The position numbers and the translations under genes are program-made. A DNA stretch of 64,000 nucleotides, taken from positions 1 to 64,000 of the forward strand of contig NZ_FLSP01000020.1 in the NCBI RefSeq assembly GCF_900091315.1, given 5' to 3'. Positions within the stretch are counted from its first letter, which is position 1; every line of letters begins with the position of its first letter. This stretch comes from Streptomyces sp. DI166 (lineage in GTDB: Bacteria > Actinomycetota > Actinomycetes > Streptomycetales > Streptomycetaceae). Shown here piece by piece: positions 1-8,768 of this stretch. The notes under the pieces were generated by a model. It was not told the origin of the DNA, searched no databases, and worked only from the letters and a program-made list of their open reading frames with translations.

Positions 1-1040
1 GGCGGTACCGCGCCCAGCAGCCGCAGATCGGCGGCCGCGCGCCCGCCGACGGTGGTGAGCACGGGCGCCGACCGCAGCAGCCGCCGCGGCGCGGTCCCGC
101 CGATGTCCAGCGCGGCGGCGATACCGCGGGCCATCGGCGCCACCCACAGGTCCTCCTCCAGCGGCAGGAGCTGGTCCGGCAGGGTCTCCGCGACCGGCCC
201 GGGACCCAGCAGCCGCGCCCGGCGGGACGGCCGCGCCGCCATCGATGTGATCGGCCGGCTCTGGAACAGCCACAGCCTGCCGTCCTCGTCGAACCCGAAC
301 TCGATGTCCTGCGGCCCGCCGAACACCTGCCGGGCCCGGCGCGCGAGACGGGCCAGCCGGAACAGCTCACGCCGGGTGAGCAGCGGCTCCGCCTCCGCGG
401 CCTCGGTGCGCAGCAGCCGCCCGCGCCCGCTGAGCCAGTAGTTGGTGCCCTGCTGCTCCCCGCTGACCAGGCTGTCCGGACCGCCGCGCACCGCGCTGAC
501 CAGCATCCGGTCGGTCCGCCCCTCCACGGGGTCGGCACCGAACATCACCCCGCCGACCCGCGCGGTGAGCATCGGCTGCACCAGCACCGCCATCGGCGCG
601 ACGGAGCCGTCCGCCCGGCGTGCCGAGTCCAGCACGGTCCGCACGGCAGTACGGAAGTCCTGCCAGCCGCGCACATCGAGCACCGAGGTGAACTGGCCCG
701 CCAGCGAGGACTCCTCGGTGTCCTCCTGCGGTGACGAGGAGCGCACGACCAGGGGGCGGCTGCCGCCGTCGGACAGCGCCTGCCAGGCCCGGCGCAGGGA
801 GTGCGGATCACCTTGTGCTTGGTAAGGAATCACGAAGCCAGGGAGTACCGGAAGCCCGGCACCGGCCGCGCGGGCGAGATTCGCGGCCTTGGAACCGGCC
901 TTCGCCACGACGGCGGCGAGCGGCTCCTGCAGTGGGACGGTGGCCGGACCGTACGCGGGTGCCAGGCCGAGGGCCACCTCGCCCCGGGGCTCGTCCCCGT
1001 CGCGCGCACCTTCTCCGTGACGTTCATCGAGCGTCGTCAT
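1..1040 (-). CDS. PEP/pyruvate-binding domain enzyme (PEP synthase / PPDK-like), 3' end outside window
   Basis: Only the N-terminal ~346 residues are in the window; the reading frame stays open to base 1. The ATG at 1040 is preceded by GGAGGG six bases upstream. The protein shows the ATP-grasp nucleotide-binding domain of PEP-utilising enzymes: AGSKAANLARA near residues 48-58, a RSSSPQEDTEESSLAGQ block at 100-116 and the closing QDIEFGF...QSRPIT motifs at 244-265. The family transfers phosphate from ATP to pyruvate or another acceptor through a mobile swivelling His domain, which would lie beyond base 1. I cannot tell true PEP synthase from rifampin phosphotransferase-like relatives without the missing part. 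It lies downstream of the MocR gene in the same orientation, separated by 198 bp in which I see no further gene. Confidence 0.8.
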   Translation of the reverse strand, partial: MTTLDERHGEGARDGDEPRGEVALGLAPAYGPATVPLQEPLAAVVAKAGSKAANLARAAGAGLPVLPGFVIPYQAQGDPHSLRRAWQALSDGGSRPLVVRSSSPQEDTEESSLAGQFTSVLDVRGWQDFRTAVRTVLDSARRADGSVAPMAVLVQPMLTARVGGVMFGADPVEGRTDRMLVSAVRGGPDSLVSGEQQGTNYWLSGRGRLLRTEAAEAEPLLTRRELFRLARLARRARQVFGGPQDIEFGFDEDGRLWLFQSRPITSMAARPSRRARLLGPGPVAETLPDQLLPLEEDLWVAPMARGIAAALDIGGTAPRRLLRSAPVLTTVGGRAAADLRLLGAVP

Positions 1041-1238
1041 AGAACACCCTCCAGGACCGGCCGCCAACAGGGGGGACGCGCGGGATGGGCCCTGCGCCTG
1101 ACGGCGGAACGAAGGATGGGACGAATCACCACCGCCCACGGGTGAACGGCGGCCAAACGCCTCCTTGCTCCGATGATCCCACTGCCGCCCTGATCCATGC
1201 AGCCCGTTAAGCCGCTTTTCGGACAGACCGGAGAACCT

Positions 1239-2657
1239 TTACGGATTCGGGAAAGTCGTGCAGAGCGCGTCCAGCGCCGCCGCGTACGCGTGCTCGGAGG
1301 GCGTCGCGTATCCCACGACCAATCCGTCGTACGCCGGGACGGTCTCCGGGGCCCGCGGGTGCCGGAACCCGGACAGCCCGTCCAGTGCCACCCCGAGCCG
1401 CCCGGCCCGTGCCACGGTCGCCGCCTCGGTGCCGGGCGGCAGCCGCAGCACCGCGTGCAGCCCGGCCGCCACCCCGGTGACCTCGATGTGCGGCACCCGC
1501 TCGGCGAGCGCCGCGACCAGCCGGTCCCGGCGCTCGCGGTACCGCTGCCGCATACGCCGCACATGACGGTCGTAGGACCCGCGGGCGAGGAAGTCGGCGA
1601 GGCTCAGCTGGTCGAGGACGCTCGCCCAGGCCTCCCGTTCCCCCTTGACCGCGAGCACCTCCCCGACATGGCGTTCGGGCAGCACCATCCAGCCCAGCCG
1701 CACCGCCGGGGACAGGCTCTTGCTCACCGAGCCCACGAAGACCACCCGCTCTGGGTCCAGGCCCTGGAGCGCGCCGACGGGCTTGCGGTCGTAGCGGAAC
1801 TCCCCGTCGTAGTCGTCCTCCACGATCAGCCCGCCACGCGCGCGTGCCCAGTCGACGACGGCGGCGCGGCGCCCGGCGTGCAGCGGGCCGCCGGTCGGGA
1901 ACTGGTGCGCGGGCGTGAGCAGCACACCCCGCTCGCGCTCCAGCAGATCCACCCGCGCGCCCCGCTCGTCCAGGGGCAGCGGCACGGTCCGCACGCCCGC
2001 GCGGGAGAGCAGATCGCGGTGATAGGGGAGGCCGTACGCCTCCACCGCCAGCGGACCGCGCAGCACCCGCGCCTCGGACAGCAGCCGCAGCGCGTGCGCG
2101 AAACCGGAGCAGATCACGATGCGCTCCGGGGTGGAGCGCACGCCCCGCGCGCGTGCCAGGTACTCCGCGAGCGCCTCCCGCAGCTCCACGCGCCCGGCGG
2201 GGTCGCCGGGGCCGAACACCTCGTTCGGCGCCTGCTGAAGGGCCCGGCGGTAGGAGGCGAGCCAGGCCGTGCGCGGGAAGCCCGATACGTCCGGGGTGCC
2301 CTGGCGCAGGTCGTGCCGCGGGCCACGCGCGCGTGGAGGGGCCGTACCGGGCGCTTTCCCGGCTCGTCGCGACGGCGCCGCCCGCTCGGCGACCCGCGTC
2401 CCCGAGCCCTGCCGCGCGGTCAGCCACCCCTCGGCGACCAGCTCCGCGTACGCGTCGGCGACCGTGTTCCGGGCCACCCCGAGATCGGCGGCGAGCGAGC
2501 GGTACGGCGGCAGCCGGGTGCCGGGGGCGAGCCTGCCGCCGCGCACGGCGTCGCGCAGCGCGCGGGTCAGGGCGGCCCGCCGCCCGCCGGGTCCCGACAG
2601 CTCCAGATGCAGATCAGCGCCGATCCGCTCCGCCGAATTGACCCACGATCCAGACAT
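1239..2657 (-). CDS. MocR/GntR-family PLP-dependent transcriptional regulator
   Basis: The 472-residue protein has a GntR winged helix near residues 18-85 (LRDAVRGGRLAPGTRLPP, then DLGVARNTVADAYAELVAEGWL) fused to a fold-type I aminotransferase domain. The PLP signatures are VEDDYDGEFRYD, the SVSKSLSPAVRLGW block containing the PLP lysine, and the C-terminal LGVALDGLSGF region. This is the MocR architecture, in which the aminotransferase domain senses PLP or an amine ligand. The start at 2657 (MSGSWVNSAERIG) is chosen because a TAGGGT -10 element lies 8 nt upstream, which suggests a leaderless transcript. A longer open frame to 2768 would run into the divergent gene. It is divergent from an AhpD-like gene, its probable target. 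Confidence 0.88.
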   Translation of the reverse strand: MSGSWVNSAERIGADLHLELSGPGGRRAALTRALRDAVRGGRLAPGTRLPPYRSLAADLGVARNTVADAYAELVAEGWLTARQGSGTRVAERAAPSRRAGKAPGTAPPRARGPRHDLRQGTPDVSGFPRTAWLASYRRALQQAPNEVFGPGDPAGRVELREALAEYLARARGVRSTPERIVICSGFAHALRLLSEARVLRGPLAVEAYGLPYHRDLLSRAGVRTVPLPLDERGARVDLLERERGVLLTPAHQFPTGGPLHAGRRAAVVDWARARGGLIVEDDYDGEFRYDRKPVGALQGLDPERVVFVGSVSKSLSPAVRLGWMVLPERHVGEVLAVKGEREAWASVLDQLSLADFLARGSYDRHVRRMRQRYRERRDRLVAALAERVPHIEVTGVAAGLHAVLRLPPGTEAATVARAGRLGVALDGLSGFRHPRAPETVPAYDGLVVGYATPSEHAYAAALDALCTTFPNP

Positions 2658-2665
2658 GGAAATGC

Positions 2666-2697
2666 ACCCTACAGCCGGTCTATCCGGCCCGTAGGTT
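2666..2697. promoter_or_regulatory. Divergent back-to-back promoters inside an inverted repeat (candidate MocR operator)
   Basis: Between the two divergent starts (2657 and 2705) lies a dyad: CCTAC at 2668-2672 and GCCGG at 2674-2678 mirrored by CCGGC at 2684-2688 and GTAGG at 2691-2695. Each outer arm contains a -10 element, TAGGGT on the minus strand (2671-2666) and TAGGTT on the plus strand (2692-2697), 8 and 7 nt before the respective ATG. A protein bound to this dyad would cover both promoters. The link to the MocR protein is inferred from position only. Confidence 0.55.
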
Positions 2698-2704
2698 GGA
2701 GGAC

Positions 2705-3187
2705 ATGACGACGAACACGCTGATCGACGCCAAGACCCCACGGATGAACTTCGCCAAGGCCGCCCCAAGGATCAACCGCGCCATCGTCGCCTTCGACGCC
2801 GCCGCCCGGGAGGGCCTGGACCCCGCGCTCGTCGAGCTGGTCCAGATCCGCGCCTCGCTCCTCAACAACTGCGCGTACTGCCTGCACATGCACACCAACG
2901 ACGCCCGCAAGGCCGGGGAGAGCGAGGACCGGCTGCACCTGGTCGCGGTCTGGCGCGAGGCCCGCCACTTCTTCACCGAGAAGGAGCAGGCGGCCCTGGC
3001 CCTGACCGAGGCGGTCACCCTGGTCTCCGAGCGCGGCGTCCCGGACGACGTCTACGCCGAGGCCGCCGCCCACTTCGACGCGGACGAACTGCCCCACCTC
3101 ATCGCCCTGATCCTCGCCATCAACACCTGGAACCGGCTCGCGCTCACCGTGGGCAAGGTCGCGGGCACGGACGAACGCCGCGGCTGA
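2705..3187 (+). CDS. Carboxymuconolactone decarboxylase / AhpD-like alkylhydroperoxidase family protein
   Basis: A 160-residue all-helical protein with the AhpD core: residues 37-70 read EGLDPALVELVQIRASLLNNCAYCLHMH in sense, with the CxxC pair C56/C59 and H63 that make the redox/proton-relay centre of AhpD-type peroxidases. The family includes gamma-carboxymuconolactone decarboxylases and thiol peroxidases; the intact CxxC-x3-H favours a redox role, though the substrate is unknown. The ATG at 2705 lies 7 nt after a TAGGTT -10 element. An in-frame TTG at 2696 would fall inside the promoter, so it was rejected. The gene is divergent from the MocR regulator, its likely controller. Confidence 0.85.
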   Translation: MTTNTLIDAKTPRMNFAKAAPRINRAIVAFDAAAREGLDPALVELVQIRASLLNNCAYCLHMHTNDARKAGESEDRLHLVAVWREARHFFTEKEQAALALTEAVTLVSERGVPDDVYAEAAAHFDADELPHLIALILAINTWNRLALTVGKVAGTDERRG

Positions 3188-3193
3188 GGCCGG

Positions 3194-4684
3194 CTACACC
3201 GTCATCGGCCGGTCGTACGGGGATATCGGCGCCGGCAGCCGCGAGGTGCCCCCCGTCAGACGGCGGTCCACGGCCGCCGCCACCGCCCGGCCCTCGGCGA
3301 TCGCCCACACGATGAGCGACTGCCCCCGGGCCGCGTCCCCTGCCGCGAACACGCCGGGGACGTTCGTGGCGAAGTCCGCGTCCCGCGCGATCGTGCCCCG
3401 CGGCTCCAGTTCCAGCCCCAGCTGGTCGATCAGACCGTCCCGCCGGTCGGGCCCGGAGAACCCCAGCGCGAGCAGCACGAGATCGGCCGGAATCGCCCGT
3501 CCGGTGCCCGGCAGGGGCCTCCGGTTCGAGTCGACCTCGACCAGGTGCAGGTAACGCACGTGCCCCGACCTGTCGCCGGTGAAGCGCAGTGTGGACGCCG
3601 CGAACAGCCGCGCGTCCGCGTCCGCCGAGGGCGCCGTCCGCAACTGCCCCGCCTCCTCGTGCGCCGCCGAGAGCCGGTAGATCTTGGGGTACGTGGGCCA
3701 GGGCTCGGCGTCCTCGTCGCGCTCGTCGTCGGGCTTGGCGTAGATGTCGAGCTGGGTGACGGACGCGGCGCCCTCCCGCACCGCCGTGCCCAGACAGTCG
3801 GCGCCGGTGTCACCGCCGCCGACGATCACGACGTGCTTCCCGGCGGCGGACAGCGGCGAGGTCTCCAGGTCCCCCTCGCACACCCGGTTGGCCAGCGGCA
3901 GGTACTCCATCGCCTGGTGGATGCCGTCCAGCTTCCGGCCGGGCACCTCCAGCTCGCGCCACGCGGTGGCTCCGGTGGCGATCACCACGGCGTCGTAGCG
4001 GGACCGCAGCTCCGCGGCGCCGATGTCCCGCCCGACCACCGTGGACGTACGGAACTTGGTTCCCTCGGCCCGCATCTGCTCGATACGGCGCTGGAGGTGA
4101 CGCTTCTCCATCTTGAACTCGGGGATGCCGTACCGCAGCAGCCCGCCGACCCGGTCGTCCTTCTCGTACACGGCGACGGTGTGCCCGGCCCGGGTCAGCT
4201 GCTGGGCCGCCGCGAGCCCCGTGGGCCCCGACCCGATCACCGCGACCGTACGGCCCGACAGCCGGTCCGGCGGCCGGGGGGTGGTGAACCCCAGCTCCCA
4301 GGAGCGGTCGGCGACGGCGCACTCGACGTTCTTGATGGTGACCGCGGGCTGGTTGATGGCGAGCACGCACCCCGCCTCGCAGGGCGCCGGGCACAACCGG
4401 CCGGTGAACTCGGGGAAGTTGTTGGTGGCGTGCAAGCGGTCGGCGGCGGCCCGCCAGTCCTCGCGGGAGACCAGGTCGTTCCACTCGGGGATCAGATTGC
4501 CCAGCGGACAGGCGTCGTGGCAGAACGGTATGCCGCAGTCCATGCACCGGTCGGCCTGACTGCTCACGATGGGCAGCAGGGCCCCGGGGACATAGACCTC
4601 GTCCCAGTCCCGGACCCGCTCCTCGACCGGCCGCCGCGGCCAGTCCTGGCGGGGAGTGGTCATGAATCCCTTGGGATCGGCCAT
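3194..4684 (-). CDS. gltD: Glutamate synthase small subunit-like NADPH:flavin oxidoreductase
   Basis: A 496-residue protein with the complete GltD layout. An N-terminal ferredoxin-like region has cysteines at 47, 50, 55 and 59 and at 98, 102 and 106 for two [4Fe-4S] clusters. An FAD Rossmann motif GSGPTG is at 151-156, and an NADPH motif GGGDTG at 289-294 lies inside the second nucleotide-binding domain. In glutamate synthase this subunit passes electrons from NADPH to the large subunit, which makes glutamate from 2-oxoglutarate and glutamine. No gltB lies next to it here, so it either pairs with a distant large subunit or serves another electron acceptor. The ATG at 4684 has AAGGGAG upstream; an earlier in-frame ATG at 4723 lacks one. 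Confidence 0.9.
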   Translation of the reverse strand: MADPKGFMTTPRQDWPRRPVEERVRDWDEVYVPGALLPIVSSQADRCMDCGIPFCHDACPLGNLIPEWNDLVSREDWRAAADRLHATNNFPEFTGRLCPAPCEAGCVLAINQPAVTIKNVECAVADRSWELGFTTPRPPDRLSGRTVAVIGSGPTGLAAAQQLTRAGHTVAVYEKDDRVGGLLRYGIPEFKMEKRHLQRRIEQMRAEGTKFRTSTVVGRDIGAAELRSRYDAVVIATGATAWRELEVPGRKLDGIHQAMEYLPLANRVCEGDLETSPLSAAGKHVVIVGGGDTGADCLGTAVREGAASVTQLDIYAKPDDERDEDAEPWPTYPKIYRLSAAHEEAGQLRTAPSADADARLFAASTLRFTGDRSGHVRYLHLVEVDSNRRPLPGTGRAIPADLVLLALGFSGPDRRDGLIDQLGLELEPRGTIARDADFATNVPGVFAAGDAARGQSLIVWAIAEGRAVAAAVDRRLTGGTSRLPAPISPYDRPMTV

Positions 4685-4809
4685 GGCCGTCTCCCTTGCG
4701 TGCGGAGTGGAGCCGTACGTCATCGGGCGGCACTCTTCCGGCCACGATACGTCTCATCCGCCCCTTGCGCTTTCCCTCGGACGCCCGCTCCTGCTCGTCC
4801 TGGCGCTTC

Positions 4810-5289
4810 TCAGGCGAGCGCCAGGAGATAGGAGACGGAGGCCGCGGCCGAGGCCACCGCGCGCACGTGGTTCCAGGCCGTCCACTCGCGCACGTACGCG
4901 GTCCAGCGGGCGCTCGCCTCGGCGGTACCCGGCTCCAGCTTGGCCAGCGCGTCGTTGCGGGGGACGTTGGCGACCATGGTCACGCCGAACGAGCCGAACA
5001 GATACAGCGCGCTGCCCAGCAGCAGCTCCACGGTCCCCTCGTCCGGCCACAGCACGAACGTCACCACCGCGAGCACCGCGCACAGCACCGCGGAGCCGAG
5101 GAACACGATCATGAAGGCGGGCGTCACCGCGGCCACATTGACCGCCTGCATCGCCGCGACGCCCTGCGCGGGCGGCAGCGCGGCCAGCCCCTTCATCACG
5201 AAGGTGGAGAACGCGCAGAACACCCCGGCTACCAGGCCGGTACCCAGCACGCCCAGCACGGTCAGTACGAAGTACGGCCCATCGATCAT
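4810..5289 (-). CDS. DUF1772 (anthrone oxygenase-like) membrane protein
   Basis: A 159-residue protein with four hydrophobic segments (about residues 3-27, 44-68, 72-92 and 138-158), ending ASVSYLLALA. The sequence GLVAGVFCAFSTFVMKGL and the later MVANVPRNDALA...W..YVREWTAWNHVRA match the DUF1772 family, whose best known members are anthrone oxygenase-type proteins in polyketide clusters. No cluster surrounds it here, so function is unknown. The ATG at 5289 (MIDGPYF) follows GGGGAG at a slightly long spacing of 11; an ATG at 5340 would add an Arg-rich, unlikely N-terminus. Confidence 0.75.
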   Translation of the reverse strand: MIDGPYFVLTVLGVLGTGLVAGVFCAFSTFVMKGLAALPPAQGVAAMQAVNVAAVTPAFMIVFLGSAVLCAVLAVVTFVLWPDEGTVELLLGSALYLFGSFGVTMVANVPRNDALAKLEPGTAEASARWTAYVREWTAWNHVRAVASAAASVSYLLALA

Positions 5290-5431
5290 CGCAACGTCAA
5301 CTCCCCTTCGCCGCCGGGATCCTTCCGGCCGCCGCCTCACACCTCAAGTGAATTCCGCGGCGCGGCGGTATCCCATGGCCGGTCGACGCGGGGGCATAAG
5401 CGAGCGTCTCGCTACGAGGGGACCAGGGGGT

Positions 5432-6127
5432 TCAGCCCGTCTCCGAGTCCGGCTCCCGCCACCCCCTGAGCACCTCCTCCACCGCCGGTGCGATCCGCCG
5501 CCGCGCCTCGCGCCGCGGCACGCCGCTCATCAGCAGCTGGTCGTACGGCGTGTCCAGGTGCCGTACGGAGGCCGCCACCGCCGAGATCACGGCGCCCTCG
5601 GACAGCGCGCGCCCCGCCGCGCTCCGGCCGACCCGGCCGCTGCCCCGCACCGAGGTGTGCGCGGCCGTCGCGGCGGCCCGGTCCGGCGGGCAGCCCGGGA
5701 ACAGCCGCCGTATCTCCGCCGCGAACACCTCCGTGAACCGAGTGTCCTCGGCCGCCCTGCGCTGTGCGTCCCGCAGCCGCCGACGCCGCCTGGCCTCGGC
5801 GTCCGCGAGGCACCGCGCCTCGGCCCGGGCCAGCCCCGCCTCCTCCACCAGGACGCCCTGCCGCTCGTAGCGCCCCTTGCGCCGGTTGAACCGCACCACC
5901 ACCGCCGACAGCGTGCTCTCCTCCCGCGAGCGCCGGGTCAGCGCGGTGTCGCCGCGCGGCAGGAACACCAGATGCCCGAGGTCCGCGCAGTCCAGGCAGC
6001 GCGGCGCGCCGTCCTCCAGCACCAGCAGCGACAGCGGCCCGCCCCGGCAGGCGGCGCAGTACCGTCGTCGCAGCGGCTGGATGACGAGAAGTCCGGTCCG
6101 GTGCACGGAAGTTGACAGGTGTGCCAT
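5432..6127 (-). CDS. DUF2293 domain-containing protein
   Basis: A 231-residue basic protein. Two CxxC pairs near residues 25-45 (CAAC and CLDC) suggest a small zinc ribbon. The middle is rich in Arg, Ala and Glu and is probably a long helix. The C-terminal ~80 residues contain the DUF2293 hallmark, ALSEGAVISAVAASVRH, then YDQLLMSGVPRREARRRI and a terminal ..EEVLRGW. The function of the domain is unknown. The ATG at 6127 is preceded by GGAGGGG and is divergent from the uridine-kinase-like gene, with 58 bp between the two starts. Confidence 0.75.
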   Translation of the reverse strand: MAHLSTSVHRTGLLVIQPLRRRYCAACRGGPLSLLVLEDGAPRCLDCADLGHLVFLPRGDTALTRRSREESTLSAVVVRFNRRKGRYERQGVLVEEAGLARAEARCLADAEARRRRRLRDAQRRAAEDTRFTEVFAAEIRRLFPGCPPDRAAATAAHTSVRGSGRVGRSAAGRALSEGAVISAVAASVRHLDTPYDQLLMSGVPRREARRRIAPAVEEVLRGWREPDSETG

Positions 6128-6185
6128 ACCCGGATCATTCCCCTCCCGGTGCCCGCGCACCGTGCCCGGCCGCTCCTGGCGCATC

Positions 6186-6833
6186 ATGGGCGGTGTGCGA
6201 CTCGAAGCGATCACCTGGGACCGGCCCGGCGACGAGCTCGCCGAACGGCTGCTCGATCTGAAGCCCGCCGACGGCAGCCCCTGGCCGCGCATCGCCTTCG
6301 ACGGCGCCCCGGCGGCCCGCCCGGGCGACCTCGCCGAACGGGTCGCCGAAGCGCTGCGTACCCGCGGCCGCCCCTCGCTGGTCGTCGGCGCCGACGGCTT
6401 CCTGCGCCCCGCCTCCCTCCGGTTCGAGCACGGCCGCCGGGACGTCGAGGCGTACTACGACGGCTGGGTGGACACCGGCGCCCTGTGGCGCGAGGTGTTC
6501 GGCCCGCTCGAACCCGGCGGCGACGGCCGTGTCCTGCCCGACCTGTGGGACCCCGTCACCGACCGGGCCACCCGCAGTCCCTATGTCCCCCTCCCCTCCG
6601 GCGGCGCCCTGCTGCTGCACGGCCCGCTGCTGCTGCGGCACTGGTTCCCCTTCGACCTGACCGTCCACGTCCGGCTCTCCCCGGGCGCCCTGCGCCGCCG
6701 CACCCCCGAGGACGAGCACTGGACCCTGGCCGCCTTCGAGCGGTACGAGGACGAGAGCGACCCGGCCGGCACGGCGGACGTCCTCGTCCGCGCCGACGAC
6801 CCCCGCCACCCGGCCTGGAACGGCGGCCGCTGA
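6186..6833 (+). CDS. Uridine kinase-like protein lacking a P-loop
   Basis: A 215-residue protein that aligns by eye with actinobacterial 'uridine kinase' homologues: RIAFDGAPAA near residues 35-44, then DGFLRPASLRFEHGR at 70-84, AYYDGWVD, LPDLWDPVTDRATR and a final substrate-lid region with RTPEDEHW. The expected Walker A (GxxGxGKT/S) after the first strand is replaced by FDGAPAARPGDLAE, with no Lys-Ser/Thr pair. Classical ATP binding is therefore doubtful, and the enzymatic role is uncertain. The start could be ATG 6186 or GTG 6195; no strong ribosome site decides it. Confidence 0.65.
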   Translation: MGGVRLEAITWDRPGDELAERLLDLKPADGSPWPRIAFDGAPAARPGDLAERVAEALRTRGRPSLVVGADGFLRPASLRFEHGRRDVEAYYDGWVDTGALWREVFGPLEPGGDGRVLPDLWDPVTDRATRSPYVPLPSGGALLLHGPLLLRHWFPFDLTVHVRLSPGALRRRTPEDEHWTLAAFERYEDESDPAGTADVLVRADDPRHPAWNGGR

Positions 6834-6947
6834 AACGCCTCGGCTCCCGCGAGGTGCGGCCGGCCCCCGGCGCGGCGAGAATGTTTGGCGCCGGGACTAG
6901 CGGTGCGTCCTGCGCCGCGCCGGCCGTCCGGCATCGGGAGGTACTCC

Positions 6948-7376
6948 ATGACCACTGCCGGAGACATCATGCACCGGGGCGCCCAGTGGATCCCGGCGCA
7001 CGAGACCCTGGACCGCGCCGCCCAGCTGATGCGCGACCTCGGCGTCGGTGCCCTGCCCATCGGTGACTCGAACGACCGGCTCTGCGGCATCCTCACCGAC
7101 CGCGACATCGTGGTCGGCTGCGTGGCCATGGGACACGACCCGGCCAAGGTCACCGCAGGTGAGATGGCCCAGGGCACCCCGCGCTGGATCGCCTCGGACG
7201 CCGACGTCGACGATGTGCTGCACATGATGCAGGAGCACCAGATCCGCAGGCTCCCCGTCATCGAGGGCAAGCGGCTGGTCGGCATGATCAGCGAGGCGGA
7301 CCTGGCCCAGCACCTGTCGGAGGACCAGATCGCCGCCTGGGCCGAGAGCGTCTACGCCCGGTCGACCGCTCGCTGA
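6948..7376 (+). CDS. Two-CBS-domain protein resembling hypoxic response protein 1
   Basis: A 142-residue protein made of two CBS domains (about 7-58 and 72-125): TAGDIMHRGA...LTDRDIVV and ADVDDVLHMMQEHQIRRLPVIEGKRLVGMISEADLAQHL. By recall its layout and several blocks match mycobacterial Hrp1, a dormancy-regulon protein, including the TAGEMA linker and the short tail. CBS pairs usually bind adenine nucleotides and act as energy sensors. The ATG at 6948 has a strong GGGAGGT site. No partner domain is present. Confidence 0.85.
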   Translation: MTTAGDIMHRGAQWIPAHETLDRAAQLMRDLGVGALPIGDSNDRLCGILTDRDIVVGCVAMGHDPAKVTAGEMAQGTPRWIASDADVDDVLHMMQEHQIRRLPVIEGKRLVGMISEADLAQHLSEDQIAAWAESVYARSTAR

Positions 7377-7431
7377 ACCGGCCTGTGCATGGGGGCACGT
7401 CCGCACGCCGCGCGGCGCCGAGGGCGTGTCC

Positions 7432-8559
7432 TCACAGCCAGCCGTTGCGCCGGAAGCCGCGGTACAGGCTCAGACAGGCCACCGCTATCACCCCTATGAC
7501 CAGCGGGTACCCGAACTTCCAGTGCAGTTCCGGCATGTGCTCGAAGTTCATCCCGTACAGCCCGCAGACCATCGTCGGCACGGCGACCAGCGCGGCCCAC
7601 GCCGTGATCTTGCGCATGTCCTCGTTCTGCGCGACCGTGACCTGCGCGAGGTGGGCCTGGAGTATGGAGTTGAGGAGTTCGTCGAAGGAGGCGATCTGCT
7701 CCTTGACCCGCAGCAGGTGGTCGGCGACGTCCCGGAAGTACGCCTGTATCTCCGGGTCGACCACCCGTATCGGCCGCGTGGCCAGCTCCTCCAGCGGCCG
7801 GGTCAGCGGCGCCACCGCCCGCTTCAGCTCCAGCAGTTCACGCTTGAGCTGGTAGATCCGGCCCGGGTCGACGCGCGCGCCGTCCTCCGCGAACACCGCC
7901 GTCTCCACCTGGTCGACGTCCTCGTGGACCGATTCGGCGACGCTGAGATAGTCGTCCACCACATGGTCGGCGATGGCGTGCAGCACCGCCGCCGGACCCT
8001 GGGCGAGCTGCTCGGGCCGGGACTCCAGTTCCTCGCGCAGCGGACCCAGCGAACCGTGCCGTCCGTGCCGCACGGTGATGACGAAGTCGGTGCCGGTGAA
8101 CACCATGATCTCGCCGGTGCTCACCACCTCGCTGGTCGCCGTCAGCTCCTCGTGCTCGACGTAGCAGACGGTTTTGAACACCGCGAACAGCGTCTCGTCG
8201 TAGCGCTCCAGCTTGGGCCGCTGGTGGGCCTCGATCGCGTCCTCGACGGCCAGCGGGTGCAGCTCGAACAGCTCGGCGAGGTCCGCGAACTCCTCGGCCG
8301 TCGGCTCGTGCAGACCGAGCCAGACGAATCCGTCGCCGTGCTTGCGCACCCGCTCCACCGTCTCGACCACGTTGCCGCTCGCCGGCACCCGTACACCCTC
8401 GCGGTAGCTCACGCAGTTGACGACGGAGGAGCCGAGCGGGGAACGGGCCGGGTGGCTCAGGTCGACGCGCGGGCGGCGCCGGGCCAGCCGGGCCACTCTG
8501 CGCAGGCCGCCGACCGTGCCGAGGCTCGTGACCTTCCGCAGATTTCCTGCCATGGACAT
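7432..8559 (-). CDS. corA: CorA-family magnesium/cobalt transporter
   Basis: A 375-residue protein. The large N-terminal cytoplasmic funnel (residues 1 to about 310) includes WLGLHEPTAEEF, HPLAVEDAIEAHQRPKLERYD and a long coiled helix ending in SILQAHLAQVTVAQNEDMRKITAWAAL. Two C-terminal membrane helices are separated by the diagnostic GMNFEHMPE loop, the CorA ion-selectivity motif. It forms a homopentameric inner-membrane Mg2+ channel. The start is ATG 8559, with GGGGAG six bases upstream; a second ATG two codons later is possible. The frame stays open far upstream of this start only because of GC-rich bias. Confidence 0.92.
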   Translation of the reverse strand: MSMAGNLRKVTSLGTVGGLRRVARLARRRPRVDLSHPARSPLGSSVVNCVSYREGVRVPASGNVVETVERVRKHGDGFVWLGLHEPTAEEFADLAELFELHPLAVEDAIEAHQRPKLERYDETLFAVFKTVCYVEHEELTATSEVVSTGEIMVFTGTDFVITVRHGRHGSLGPLREELESRPEQLAQGPAAVLHAIADHVVDDYLSVAESVHEDVDQVETAVFAEDGARVDPGRIYQLKRELLELKRAVAPLTRPLEELATRPIRVVDPEIQAYFRDVADHLLRVKEQIASFDELLNSILQAHLAQVTVAQNEDMRKITAWAALVAVPTMVCGLYGMNFEHMPELHWKFGYPLVIGVIAVACLSLYRGFRRNGWL

Positions 8560-8768
8560 CTGGATCTCCCCGTGTGGATCTCCTCGCGCCGCTCTCCGCG
8601 CCGGTCGCGCCAGTGTGCCAGGTCCGCGGCACGGCCGTACGGGCCTGTGGGAGCAGGCCGTTCCGCTTGGTTCCCGGCTGTGGACAACCCGGTTCTCCCC
8701 GGGCGTGAACGGGTTCCCGGTGCGCGTCATCCACTCCGGACAAGAGGGATAACTGGGATGATCACGGC

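Noticed and set aside
1197-2708. Long plus-strand frame of 503 codons opposite the MocR gene
   Set aside because: It is a shadow of the well-supported minus-strand gene; composition is His/Arg/Pro-rich with no domain.
6893-6898. GGGACT upstream of the Hrp1-like CBS gene as a DosR/OsdR dormancy box
   Set aside because: Only one half-site is present; the mirrored AGTCCC does not follow at the required spacing.
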